In this document: piece by piece, positions 17,758-26,040 of the stretch
Layout of the letters: each line of letters opens with the position of its first letter
Numbering within the stretch: position 1 is the first letter of the stretch
DNA from: Pedobacter sp. SL55
GTDB taxonomy: Bacteria; Bacteroidota; Bacteroidia; Sphingobacteriales; Sphingobacteriaceae
Assembly (NCBI RefSeq): GCF_026625705.1
Contig: NZ_CP113059.1
Coordinates: 1,922,001-1,986,000 of the forward strand
Direction of reading: 5' to 3'
DNA: 64,000 nt
Position numbers and translations under genes: made by a program
The notes under the pieces: model-generated
Seen by the model: the letters and a program-made list of their open reading frames with translations, nothing else
Databases searched by the model: none
Told to the model about the DNA's origin: nothing

Positions 17758-18324
17758 TTAGCTGTTTGCTGCTGCGGATGATTTTGCTTTCATCCAAAAC
17801 AACAATTCATTTACGAAATTTCCTGCTCGTTTATCTGTTGCTTCTTGATCGGTAGGAGTACCGTCATCGTTGAAAGCTTTTTCTACTGTGGGCACAGGGA
17901 ACATGGCTGGAACAACTAATGCACCTATTTTCCATAAGGTAAATTGTAGCGAAGTGATGACTTGAGAACCGCCAAACGGACCGGCCGAAACGGTAGCAAT
18001 ACCAATTGGTTTGCGTTTCCATTCTGCGTAAAGTAAATCGATGATGTTTTTTAAGCTTGCTGGATAGCCACCGTTATATTCTGGAGTTACGATAATGATA
18101 CCATCTGCATCGGTAATTTTTTTGGCAAAAGCTAACATTTCTTCTGTTGGATTTTCGATTAAGCGTAAACGCTCTTCGAAAATAGGAAAATTGTAAGCGT
18201 CCAGATCAATGATTTCGGTATCTGCTAATTGCTTTTGTGTTACGTAGTTTTTAAAGTATAAAGCTACGTTGTGGCTCTTGCGCCCTTTTCTTACACTTGC
18301 GGATATAATGGCTATTTTTTGCAT
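17758..18324 (-). CDS. NADPH-dependent FMN reductase-like flavoprotein
   Basis: A 188-residue flavodoxin-like protein of the NADPH-dependent FMN reductase family (chromate/azo/quinone reductase-like). The phosphate-binding loop SASVRKGRKSHN is near residue 10 and the flavin-contacting TPEYNGGYPASLKNIIDLL segment near residue 80, with SAGPFGGS at about 115. It would use NAD(P)H to reduce flavin, quinones or other acceptors. It stands alone between tRNA-Pro and the ABC transporter genes. Physiological substrate cannot be told from sequence. Confidence 0.85.
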   Translation of the reverse strand: MQKIAIISASVRKGRKSHNVALYFKNYVTQKQLADTEIIDLDAYNFPIFEERLRLIENPTEEMLAFAKKITDADGIIIVTPEYNGGYPASLKNIIDLLYAEWKRKPIGIATVSAGPFGGSQVITSLQFTLWKIGALVVPAMFPVPTVEKAFNDDGTPTDQEATDKRAGNFVNELLFWMKAKSSAAANS

Positions 18325-18491
18325 GGTTGATTATTTGTTTGTTCTGCTAAATTAACGAATATATTGCTTGTGTTGTTTTGGTTTCCTACGGATGCCGCAG
18401 ATTTTTTCGCTGATTTGGAAGTGCTAGGTTTTAGTTGACTGAGAAGAAGGGTTGTTTAATAGCCCCGATTGAAGTGATATACTTTTTGTTG

Positions 18492-18574
18492 CGTCATTTT
18501 CGACGAGGAACGAGAAGAGATCTGTTAACTAGCAGCGCCTAATCAATAGATTTCTCTCTGCGTTCGAAATGACG
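18492..18574. repeat. Inverted pair of the GTCATTTCGAACGCAGAGAG family, degenerate
   Basis: The left arm (18492-18522) is a diverged GCGTCATTTTCGACGAGGAA unit. The right arm (18548-18574) matches the right arm at 6622-6649. It occupies the centre of the 329-nt gap upstream of the flavoprotein gene; the rest of that gap shows a CCCGATTGAAGTGA block (about 18465) and nothing else I can name. Confidence 0.7.
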
Positions 18575-18653
18575 GCAACAGGACACAAAAAGATTAAACT
18601 GAAAGCGGGACTAGCTGAGTTAACGAGCAGAGAAATTGCGCTTCTTATTAGTT

Positions 18654-19745
18654 TTATTCCCATTTAAAGGTTTTTACAGCTACCGCATAAACGCCAATGC
18701 CCCATAGCAACATAATTAAAATTTGCTGCTTTACGTCCCAAAGATTGGCGCCTTCGAAAGCTACTTTACGCATAGCATCGTTTAAGTAGGTTAAAGGCAA
18801 AGCCCTGCTAATAGGTTGCAGCCAAGTTGGAAAAGCATTGATGGAAAAGAAAGTGCCCGAAAGCAAAAACTGTGGCAGAGTAATAATGTTGGAGATTGGC
18901 GGAATGGTGCTTTCACTTTTTGCCAAGCCAGAAACCACAAAGCCAAATCCCATGAATACAATGACCCCAATGGTAGCCAACACTAGCATGTTAAGTACAG
19001 TAACTGCGCCGTTAATTAAAGTAAAATTAAATGCGAAGTGACCAATAATGATGATGAATAAAGCGCCCAATAAGGCAAAACCGATACGGGCAATAGCTTC
19101 GCCCAAAACTATACTAGAACGTCTTACGGGTGTTGCAAAAAACCTTTTGATTACTAAATTTTGTCTTAGTGCGAAAAAGATAAATGCAGTACCGAAAACA
19201 CCTGTGCTAAGTAAAGAGAAACCTAATTGCCCCGGTAAAATGAAATCGATGGTGCGGTGCAGCCTGCCGGTAATGGTAGTGGCTCTAATTTCGGTAACTG
19301 TTGGCTTTTGGTTTACGGTATTTAATTGATGTGCTAGGTCGTTTAATACCGAACGTAACACATTTCCGTTGGTTACTGAAGCTGATGTATATTTCACATC
19401 GGTAAAGTAAGCGGGTATGCCGCTAGGATTTTTCTTTATGCTAATTAGTGCATCGTAAGCGCCTTTTTCTAGGTTTTTATTGATGTTTTCTTGCGTATCG
19501 TTTTTTGTTAAACGAACTACAGAAGTTTTTTCTAGTGCTGCAATTATTGGGTTTTGTAAATCTGACCCGGGGGCAATGGCCACATCTATTTTTATACCGC
19601 CGCCGCCAATAAAGCCGAAGACGATAATGAATATCAGCGGGAACGCCAGAGTGAAAATTACCGCCGATGGGCTTCGAGTAATTGATCTAAAGCTCGCTTT
19701 TGCTAGAGCCAACGTGGCTTTTGTATGATTGTAAGGTTTCGACAT
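18654..19745 (-). CDS. ABC-2 type transporter permease
   Basis: A 363-residue membrane protein with one N-terminal helix (about residues 26-48), a large extracytoplasmic loop to about residue 170, and five further helices. This is the layout of the ABC-2 (DrrB/YhgE-like) permeases. The block FALRQNLVIKRFFATPVRRSSIVLGEA is the typical cytoplasmic coupling segment. It is paired with the ATPase gene 42 nt upstream, with which it would form a drug, lipid or polysaccharide exporter. Substrate unknown. Confidence 0.9.
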   Translation of the reverse strand: MSKPYNHTKATLALAKASFRSITRSPSAVIFTLAFPLIFIIVFGFIGGGGIKIDVAIAPGSDLQNPIIAALEKTSVVRLTKNDTQENINKNLEKGAYDALISIKKNPSGIPAYFTDVKYTSASVTNGNVLRSVLNDLAHQLNTVNQKPTVTEIRATTITGRLHRTIDFILPGQLGFSLLSTGVFGTAFIFFALRQNLVIKRFFATPVRRSSIVLGEAIARIGFALLGALFIIIIGHFAFNFTLINGAVTVLNMLVLATIGVIVFMGFGFVVSGLAKSESTIPPISNIITLPQFLLSGTFFSINAFPTWLQPISRALPLTYLNDAMRKVAFEGANLWDVKQQILIMLLWGIGVYAVAVKTFKWE

Positions 19746-19787
19746 GTGCTATTCTTTAACTTTTGACTTTCTACTTTTAACTTAGAA

Positions 19788-20552
19788 CTACTCTCTCCAC
19801 TCTTTGCCAGTAAGATTGATAAACACATCTTCTAAGTTGGCAGCTTTTACTTCTTTTTTACGTTCGAAACCGCTGGCAATTAAATTATCTATCAGTTGGT
19901 CTGGCGTATCTAAGGCGATGATTTTTCCTGCTTCTACAAAAGCAACCCGATCGCATAGTTGCTCGGCTTCGTCCATGTAGTGGGTGGTAATTACTACCGT
20001 TGTGCCGTTGTTTCTAATTTCGCTAATTAAATCCCAAAGGTTTCTGCGTGCTTGCGGATCTAACCCAGTTGTTGGTTCGTCTAAAAACACAATTTTAGGC
20101 GAGTTAATTAAAGTAGTTGCTATAGAAAAACGCTGTTTTTGTCCGCCAGAAAGTTCTTTGTATTTAGCTTTGGCTTTGTCTTGCAGGTTTACCTTGGCCA
20201 GCATTTCCATTGGAGACACCTCTATGCCATAAAGTCCAGAGAACAATTTTAAAAGTTCCACTAAATTTAAGTTTGGATAATAACCTGCCGCTTGCAATTG
20301 TACGCCTATAATTTGCTTAATGGCATTGGCATCGCTATCTACATTTAAGCCATTTACCAGAACTTCGCCGCTGGTTTTTTTGCGCAAAGTTTCTATAATT
20401 TCTAGGGTTGTGGTTTTGCCCGCACCGTTTGGCCCTAGCAATCCAAATATTTCATTTTCGTAAACCTCGAACGAGAGCCCTTGAACGGCTTTGAACTCGC
20501 CATAGTGTTTCACTAAATTGTTTACGCTAATTATTGCTCTTTTATTTGTCAT
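19788..20552 (-). CDS. ABC transporter ATP-binding protein
   Basis: A 254-residue ATPase with Walker A GPNGAGKTT (residues 40-48), signature LSGGQKQR (about 134-141), Walker B IVFLDEPTTGLDP and the H-loop in ITTHYMDEAEQ. It is the first gene of the two-gene transporter operon, directly upstream of the ABC-2 permease. The domain type (CcmA/DrrA-like) fits export rather than import. Confidence 0.93.
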   Translation of the reverse strand: MTNKRAIISVNNLVKHYGEFKAVQGLSFEVYENEIFGLLGPNGAGKTTTLEIIETLRKKTSGEVLVNGLNVDSDANAIKQIIGVQLQAAGYYPNLNLVELLKLFSGLYGIEVSPMEMLAKVNLQDKAKAKYKELSGGQKQRFSIATTLINSPKIVFLDEPTTGLDPQARRNLWDLISEIRNNGTTVVITTHYMDEAEQLCDRVAFVEAGKIIALDTPDQLIDNLIASGFERKKEVKAANLEDVFINLTGKEWRE

Positions 20553-20760
20553 TGGATATAAAAGTAAGAAGCTTTATAATAATGAGAAATGTTTTTCCGC
20601 TAATTGGAATGATTATGAGGATGAAATGATGATTTGGATTGACGATTTTAGATTTACGAGTTACGATTGCCGGCAAATTGCCTAACATAATTCTAGATGA
20701 TCATTTTGTGCAATTGTTGAAATCGGTTAAATGGTTAATCGTTTATCTTTACTTAAAACT

Positions 20761-20789
20761 AAAAAGGATGTTTGCGTGAACAAACATCC
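20761..20789 (-). terminator. Intrinsic terminator after carA
   Basis: On the minus strand GGATGTTTG and CAAACATCC form a 9-bp perfect stem around TTCACG, followed by TTTTTAG. It lies about 60 nt downstream of the carA stop codon. The remaining gap to the ATPase gene holds a GGTTAAATGGTTAATCG low-complexity block near 20725. Confidence 0.85.
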
Positions 20790-20848
20790 CTCTAATATCG
20801 GCCAGCTAAATACCTTATACCTTCAGCCTTCCTCCGCCTACCTTTTTG

Positions 20849-21961
20849 CTACCAAACTAAATCGCCTTTAATCAAACTTACAAAGTCATCGAATAAGTAG
20901 CGTGAATCATGTGGGCCTGGAGAGCTTTCTGGGTGGTATTGTACCGAAAATGCTTTTTTGCCTTTCACACGGATACCTTCGATAGAGTCATCGTTTAAGT
21001 TAATGTGCGTAATCTCTACTTTATCCGAAGCTTTAACCTCTTCTGGGATTACCCCGAAACCGTGGTTTTGAGAAGTTACCTCGCAGTGGTTTTTAATGAT
21101 ATTTTTTACCGGGTGGTTTAATCCACGGTGGCCATTGAACATTTTCATGGTACCGATACCGTTCGCCTCTGCTAATAATTGGTGTCCTAAGCAGATACCG
21201 AACAGCGGCTTATCAGCTTCTAAAACCGCTTTTACCGTTTCGATAGCGTAAGGCATTGCCGATGGATCGCCAGGGCCGTTAGAAATAAAGTAACCATTAG
21301 CTCCCCAAGCATCCATTTCTGCAAAAGTAGTTTTAGCAGGGAATACTTTGATGTAAAGCTCTCTATCGTCGAAATTGCGAAGGATATTTTTCTTGATACC
21401 TAAATCTAAAGCCGCTACTTTAATTGCAGCATCTGGGTTACCATAGTAGTAAGGTTCTTTAGTAGAAACCACCGAAGAAAGTTCTAAGCCGTCCATTGGT
21501 GGCACTTCTTCCAATTTCTTCTTTAACTCTTGCAAATCAGTAATTTCCGAAGAAATAATTGCGTTCATCGCACCTTTGTTACGGATATGGCGAACCAAGG
21601 CACGTGTATCGATATCGCAAATACCTACAATATTCTCATTTTGGAAATTATCTTGTATAGATTCTGTGGCTTCTTTTCTAGAATAATTGATGTTGTAATT
21701 TTTACAAACCAAACCAGCAATTTTAATTCCGCCAGATTCTACCTCATCGCGGTGCATACCGTAATTACCAATATGCGCATTGGTGGTTACCATAATCTGT
21801 CCGAAATAAGAAGGGTCTGTAAAAACCTCTTGATAGCCAGTCATGCCCGTGTTGAAGCAGATTTCGCCGGTGGTAGTTCCTATTTTTCCAGCAGCCTTGC
21901 CATAAAAAACGGTGCCATCGGCCAATAACAAAATAGCTGGTAACTTAGTGTAGTTAGTCAT
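20849..21961 (-). CDS. carA: Carbamoyl-phosphate synthase small subunit
   Basis: Glutaminase subunit that passes ammonia to CarB for carbamoyl phosphate (pyrimidine and arginine synthesis). The N-terminal CarA domain (FNTGMTGYQEVFTDPSY, NAHIGNYG) is followed by a class I glutamine amidotransferase with catalytic cysteine in FGICLGHQ and the His-Glu pair in QYHPESSPGP. Length 370 is normal. carB is not next to it. A perfect -7 promoter, a structured leader and a possible leader ORF lie upstream, and a strong terminator follows, so it is likely a single-gene unit. Confidence 0.95.
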   Translation of the reverse strand: MTNYTKLPAILLLADGTVFYGKAAGKIGTTTGEICFNTGMTGYQEVFTDPSYFGQIMVTTNAHIGNYGMHRDEVESGGIKIAGLVCKNYNINYSRKEATESIQDNFQNENIVGICDIDTRALVRHIRNKGAMNAIISSEITDLQELKKKLEEVPPMDGLELSSVVSTKEPYYYGNPDAAIKVAALDLGIKKNILRNFDDRELYIKVFPAKTTFAEMDAWGANGYFISNGPGDPSAMPYAIETVKAVLEADKPLFGICLGHQLLAEANGIGTMKMFNGHRGLNHPVKNIIKNHCEVTSQNHGFGVIPEEVKASDKVEITHINLNDDSIEGIRVKGKKAFSVQYHPESSPGPHDSRYLFDDFVSLIKGDLVW

Positions 21962-22070
21962 TTAAATTACAATAAAAATTGGGGATAAAAAATGATAAAA
22001 AAGGAAGAGAGTTTTTAACGGATAATCCGTTTTTAGTAGAAGAAAAAACTGCCTGATTGAACTCTCTCAT
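21954..22070 (-). CDS. Possible leader peptide ORF overlapping carA
   Basis: A 38-codon frame begins with ATG at the predicted 5' end of the carA transcript (MREFNQ...), stays open through the whole AT-rich leader and stops (TAA) 8 nt inside carA, overlapping its ATG. The peptide has a hydrophobic Phe-rich C-terminal half. Overlapping stop and start would allow translational coupling. No family is recognised and chance cannot be excluded. Confidence 0.3.
   Translation of the reverse strand: MREFNQAVFSSTKNGLSVKNSLPFLSFFIPNFYCNLND
22007..22066 (-). promoter_or_regulatory. Structured 5' leader of carA
   Basis: The leader contains GAGAGTT (22007-22013) paired with AACTCTC (22060-22066) and, inside, the palindrome AACGGATAATCCGTT (22017-22031). 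On the minus strand the outer stem starts at the predicted transcript 5' end. This could be an attenuator-like element for pyrimidine or arginine control; I do not recognise a known riboswitch. Confidence 0.4.
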
Positions 22071-22079
22071 TTCGGAATA

Positions 22080-22087
22080 CAAAGGTA
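22080..22087 (-). promoter_or_regulatory. -7 promoter element of carA
   Basis: Minus-strand TACCTTTG matches TAnnTTTG perfectly, about 120 nt before the carA ATG. The transcript would begin near 22073, just before the leader ORF and outer stem. Confidence 0.6.
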
Positions 22088-22144
22088 TATGTTTTAAATG
22101 GTTCTTTTCAAGATTTTTTAAAAAAGTTTGGATGAAGGAATAAG

Positions 22145-22318
22145 GTTAACTGGTTAATTGTTGAAATCGGTTAACTGAGATTGTTTTGTGGCAAATTGTT
22201 TTATTGTTGAATTGTAACATTGCTAAGCAACAACCATGCTATAACCCTAAGCTATTACTAATCCCTAACTCGTAATACCTAATACCTAATACCTAAAACC
22301 TAATCCCTAGTCCCTATT
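22145..22318. repeat. Low-complexity blocks GGTTAA and CCTAATAC in the carA-panB gap
   Basis: GGTTAACTGGTTAATTG (about 22144-22160) is followed by AATCGGTTAACTGAG. A run of near-tandem units (CCTAACTCG, TAATACC, TAATACC, TAATACC, TAAAACC, TAATCCC, TAGTCCC) follows at about 22262-22318. Tandem arrays of this kind are typical slipped-strand repeats; no gene fits here. Confidence 0.65.
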
Positions 22319-22375
22319 TCCTTACAACTGGCACCTGATGCCTGTCGCCTGACCACTTTATTAAAAAATAAACCC

Positions 22376-22383
22376 TAATTTTG
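22376..22383 (+). promoter_or_regulatory. -7 promoter element of panB
   Basis: TAATTTTG is a perfect TAnnTTTG element 20 nt before the panB ATG, giving a very short leader. Confidence 0.6.
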
Positions 22384-22403
22384 CACACACCAAAACAAAA
22401 AGC

Positions 22404-23219
22404 ATGTCGGTAAATAAAGAAATAAAACGTGTAACCACGCATATTTTGCAAGAAATGAAGCAACGCAATGAGAAAATTGCCATGCTTACCGCTTACGATT
22501 ACTCTATGGCCACCATTTTAGATGATGCTGGTTTAGATGTATTGTTGGTTGGCGATTCGGCCTCTAACGTAATGGCTGGTCACGAAACTACATTGCCAAT
22601 TACGCTAGACCAAATGATTTACCATGCCCAATCTGTAGTGCGTGGTGCAAATAGAGCTTTCGTAGTGGTAGATTTACCTTTCGGTTCGTACCAAGGTAAT
22701 TCTAAAGAAGCTTTAAACTCGGCCATCCGTATCATGAAAGAAAGCGGTGCACATGGGGTTAAGCTAGAAGGTGGGGTAGAGATTGTGGAATCTATCCAAC
22801 GTATCATCACGGCCGGCATCCCGGTAATGGGTCACTTAGGTTTAACACCGCAGTCTATCTATAAATTTGGAACTTATACCGTTAGAGCAAAAGATGAAGC
22901 TGAGGCAAATAAACTGAAAACAGATGTTTTAGCCTTGCAAGAAGCAGGTTGTTTTGCTGTTGTGTTAGAGAAAATTCCAGCTAAACTTGCTAAAGAGGTT
23001 ACAGCAAGCCTTGATATTCCAACTATTGGTATTGGGGCTGGGCCTAATTGCGATGGACAAGTGCTGGTAGTTAACGATATGATTGGCCTAACCAAAGGAT
23101 TTAAACCTCGTTTTCTACGTCAGTATTTAGATTTATACGAAGGCATTAAAGGCGCAGCACAATCTTACATTGCCGATGTGAAAGCGAATGATTTCCCGAA
23201 CGAAAAAGAACAATATTAG
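22404..23219 (+). CDS. panB: 3-methyl-2-oxobutanoate hydroxymethyltransferase
   Basis: Transfers a hydroxymethyl group from 5,10-methylene-THF to alpha-ketoisovalerate to give ketopantoate, the first step of pantothenate synthesis. The family blocks are intact: [43 protein letters not shown], the Mg and substrate loop [19 protein letters not shown] and [14 protein letters not shown]. Length 271 is typical. The RluA-type gene 300 nt downstream is on the same strand, with a repeat pair between. Confidence 0.96.
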   Translation: MSVNKEIKRVTTHILQEMKQRNEKIAMLTAYDYSMATILDDAGLDVLLVGDSASNVMAGHETTLPITLDQMIYHAQSVVRGANRAFVVVDLPFGSYQGNSKEALNSAIRIMKESGAHGVKLEGGVEIVESIQRIITAGIPVMGHLGLTPQSIYKFGTYTVRAKDEAEANKLKTDVLALQEAGCFAVVLEKIPAKLAKEVTASLDIPTIGIGAGPNCDGQVLVVNDMIGLTKGFKPRFLRQYLDLYEGIKGAAQSYIADVKANDFPNEKEQY

Positions 23220-23342
23220 ATTGGAACAAGGATAAAAGAACAAAGAATAAGGATTTTTGGAAAGCAGTTTTAGTGCTAATTGGTTAAATCAGCCCCGCTT
23301 TTTGTTCCAACTTTTTTGTAAACGTCACAGCTGTCAATTACT

Positions 23343-23403
23343 GTCATCCTGAGCTTGTCGAAGGATTTTTATGGCAAGAACGCTTCGACAGGCTCAGCGT
23401 GAC
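23343..23403. repeat. Inverted pair of the CTGAGCTTGTCGAAGG family
   Basis: The direct arm at 23343-23365 (GTCATCCTGAGCTTGTCGAA) and the inverted arm at 23382-23403 (GCTTCGACAGGCTCAGCGTG) enclose about 16 nt. A TTTTCACTTCAATCGGGTTT block (about 23416-23435) and a GATTAACC block complete the 302-nt gap. Confidence 0.85.
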
Positions 23404-23521
23404 ACCAACAAAAAAGGTTTTCACTTCAATCGGGTTTAGCTAACAAAAAATAGTGCAAAGAACTTAAACCAGACAGCAACTACGATTAACCATTTCATCG
23501 ATTTAAACAATTAACCAACCA

Positions 23522-24208
23522 ATGGCCATTACCGAAGCAGACGTACTTTACGAAGATAACCACCTTATTGCAATTAACAAAAGAGCTGGCGATGTAGTGC
23601 AAGTAGACGAAACTGGAGACCAACCCTTAGACGAAATGGTAAAAGAATTTCTGGCACTCAAATACAACAAGCCTGGAGGTGCATTTCTCGGCGTAGCACA
23701 TCGATTGGATCGGCCAGTTAGTGGTTTAATTCTTTTCGCTAAAACCAGCAAGGCTTTAGATAGAATGAATGCCATTTTCAAAAATCGTGAAATCAAGAAA
23801 ACTTATTTTGCGGTGGTACGAAAAAAGCCAGCTAAGCCACAAGGCAAACTCATTAACTGGTTAATTAAAGACCCCAAAAAGAACGTAGTAAAGGCTTTTG
23901 ATTACGAAGCTAAAGGTACCCAATACTGTGAATTGGACTATCAAATGATCGCCGAGCTTGACGGTTACTATTTGCTTAGGGTAAATCCGCTAACTGGCCG
24001 CTCGCACCAAATTAGGGTACAGCTTTCTACCATGGGCTGCCCTATTGTTGGCGACAATAAGTATGGCTATCCGCGTGGCAGCAAAAAAGGCAGCATTTGC
24101 TTACATGCACGTCAGTTAGAGTTTGTACATCCTGTAAAGAAAGAACCAATTAAGATTTTTGCCAAGCTGCCTAAAGATGGTTTTTGGGAGAAGTTTGAGA
24201 AGTTTTAA
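23522..24208 (+). CDS. RluA-family RNA pseudouridine synthase
   Basis: Isomerises uridine to pseudouridine in rRNA or tRNA. The catalytic aspartate is Asp63 in the HRLDRPVSG motif, and the family blocks KTYFAVV, GRSHQIRVQLSTMGCPIVGDNKYG and ICLHARQLEF follow. At 228 aa it is a short form without an S4 domain. The target site cannot be told from sequence. Confidence 0.9.
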   Translation: MAITEADVLYEDNHLIAINKRAGDVVQVDETGDQPLDEMVKEFLALKYNKPGGAFLGVAHRLDRPVSGLILFAKTSKALDRMNAIFKNREIKKTYFAVVRKKPAKPQGKLINWLIKDPKKNVVKAFDYEAKGTQYCELDYQMIAELDGYYLLRVNPLTGRSHQIRVQLSTMGCPIVGDNKYGYPRGSKKGSICLHARQLEFVHPVKKEPIKIFAKLPKDGFWEKFEKF

Positions 24209-24310
24209 TATCAATCGATAGTTGTGATTTACAATCTCGACAGTAAAATTATGGATTTAAATCCATTGTTGATAAAATCCATACCAACAGCAAACGCCTC
24301 GCCCGTTGGG

Positions 24311-24497
24311 CACCCCTCTGGAAGAGGGGACTTGCATCCAACATTCCCCTCTTCTAGAGGGGTGGTTGAAAACCGGGGTGTTTTTAGGATGAAATTATAT
24401 ACTTCACAATCCGTCGTGCTGATTTTATTTTGCATCTGCCAACGAGGTCAACATCTAATTAATCGCTTTAAGATTCCCGCCTATGCGGGAATGACGA
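24311..24497. repeat. CACCCCTCTGGAAGAGGGGA inverted pair and an ATTCCCGC palindrome
   Basis: Arms CACCCCTCTGGAAGAGGGGA (24311-24330) and its inverse with one mismatch (24345-24364) enclose 14 nt. A GATTCCCGCCTATGCGGGAA unit (24472-24497), of the family at 6420, follows. They fill most of the 393-nt convergent gap between the RluA and GH30 genes. Confidence 0.8.
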
Positions 24498-24533
24498 GGA
24501 AAGTATTGACCAAATTCAAATTTTCTACTTTCT

Positions 24534-24564
24534 ATAAAAAAGAAAACCCCGCAATTGCGAGGTT
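24534..24564 (-). terminator. Intrinsic terminator of the beta-glucan PUL
   Basis: On the minus strand AACCTCGC-AATT-GCGGGGTT forms an 8-bp stem with one T-G pair, followed by TTCTTTTTT. It lies about 40 nt after the GH30 stop codon. Confidence 0.85.
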
Positions 24565-24601
24565 AACTTATTCAATCAAATATAAACTAGGAAGATATTT
24601 T

Positions 24602-26029
24602 TTACCAAACGAAGGTAGCTGCTGCACCTGCTGGCAATGTTGGTGTTACTATTTTACCTTTATCGCTGATGTTAAAGGTTTGATTGGTATTGCTGGTGTT
24701 CATTACTATCAAAGCTTTTTTACCGTCTGGAGTTTTAAAAGCTACATTGCTTAAAGTCTGATCTGCTGAAGAACCAATTCTTACCGAACCTGGCCTTACA
24801 AACTTCGAAGCATGTGCAATTACATAATATGCTACGTTTCTAGTGATTGCTGGAGCAATGGTTATCGCCCCTAAGCAATTAGTACACCCACCATCTGGCG
24901 TGTGCGGATTATAGTTTGCATCTGCTGCTAAATTCCACTCCAACACGTTTCTACTCCAGTTTCTAGTTGCGCCAACAATTAGTGTACTCACATGCCACTT
25001 CAAATCTTCAGGAAAATTTCCAGGTCCACCAACCCACTGCTCCGTAAAATAAAGATGTTTATCTGGGTAAGCATCATGTACTTTACTCAAAGCATCAATT
25101 TTACCCCCGTATAAGTGAAATGCAGAACCATCAACGTATTTACTCGCCTCAGGATCCGCTAAAATGCTCATCGGATAATCTGGACGATCGGCATTATGAT
25201 CGTATAAAATGATCTTAGTTTTTATTCCCGCTTTTTGAAATGTTGGACCTAAAGCGGTTTTAATAAACTCTGCCTGATCTTTAGCTAACATCAATAAGCT
25301 TGGCGTATTACCCGGATGCAAAGGCTCATTTTGGATGGTAATTGCATCAATGGTAATACCTTGTGCTTTCATAGCCTCAATATACTTTACAAAGTAATTG
25401 GCATAAGCCTGATAAAATTCTGGCAACAAACTTCCGCCTTTGTAGGCTTTGTTCGTTTTCATCCAAGTAGGCGGAGTCCATGGAGAACCTAAGATTTTGA
25501 TGTTCGGATTAATTGCTAAAATTCTTTTCAGCACAGGAACCAAATCGGTCATTTCTTCTGCAATAGAAAAACGTTCCATGTTTACATCGGTTTGGCCAGC
25601 TGGCAGTTCATTGTAGGTGAAAACCTTTGCACTTAAATCAGATGCACCAATGCTTACCCTCAAATAACTGATACCAATGGCATTGCCTTCTGTTGCAAAA
25701 AGTTCTTTCAATAAAGCATCTTTTTCTTGTTCGGGCAATTGGTTAATCAAAGTTGCACTACCGCCAGTTAAGGTATAACCAAACCCATCAATGCTTTGGT
25801 AAGTTTGATTTTCATCAACTGTGATGGTTTTATGAGTATTTGCAGCTGTACCGAAATTTAAAGCCACATCTTGTTTTTGTAGGAGCACTGATCTATCGCC
25901 TTTGGTTATCCAAAAAGCTACATCTGATTTTCCTGTAGTATTATTATTTGGTGTTACCGAATTCTTTTTGCTAGCGCATGATGCGAAAGCCAGTGCAACA
26001 GCAACACATCCTGTTAATAATATCCTCAT
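24602..26029 (-). CDS. GH30 family glycoside hydrolase lipoprotein (likely endo-beta-1,6-glucanase)
   Basis: Predicted surface or periplasmic lipoprotein (lipobox FASC, Cys18) with a GH30 catalytic domain. The acid/base is Glu235 in TIQNEP and the nucleophile Glu330 in YFTEQW; IDGFGYTLTGGSA and GSPWTPPTWMK are family blocks. GH30 enzymes cut beta-1,6-glucan, glucosylceramide or xylan depending on subfamily. Together with a GH3 and SusC/D, a beta-1,6-glucan target like that of the known B. thetaiotaomicron GH30/GH3 locus is the best inference. It is last in the PUL and 11 nt downstream of the GH3 gene. Confidence 0.87.
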   Translation of the reverse strand: MRILLTGCVAVALAFASCASKKNSVTPNNNTTGKSDVAFWITKGDRSVLLQKQDVALNFGTAANTHKTITVDENQTYQSIDGFGYTLTGGSATLINQLPEQEKDALLKELFATEGNAIGISYLRVSIGASDLSAKVFTYNELPAGQTDVNMERFSIAEEMTDLVPVLKRILAINPNIKILGSPWTPPTWMKTNKAYKGGSLLPEFYQAYANYFVKYIEAMKAQGITIDAITIQNEPLHPGNTPSLLMLAKDQAEFIKTALGPTFQKAGIKTKIILYDHNADRPDYPMSILADPEASKYVDGSAFHLYGGKIDALSKVHDAYPDKHLYFTEQWVGGPGNFPEDLKWHVSTLIVGATRNWSRNVLEWNLAADANYNPHTPDGGCTNCLGAITIAPAITRNVAYYVIAHASKFVRPGSVRIGSSADQTLSNVAFKTPDGKKALIVMNTSNTNQTFNISDKGKIVTPTLPAGAAATFVW

Positions 26030-26040
26030 CTAATCATTAT

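Noticed and set aside
22262..22318. A CRISPR array
   Set aside because: The units are 7-9 nt tandem copies without spacers, and no cas gene is near; it is a simple tandem repeat.
24224..24754. A rightward 176-codon frame across the RluA/GH30 gap
   Set aside because: It runs through two repeat families and then antisense into the GH30 gene, with no protein features.
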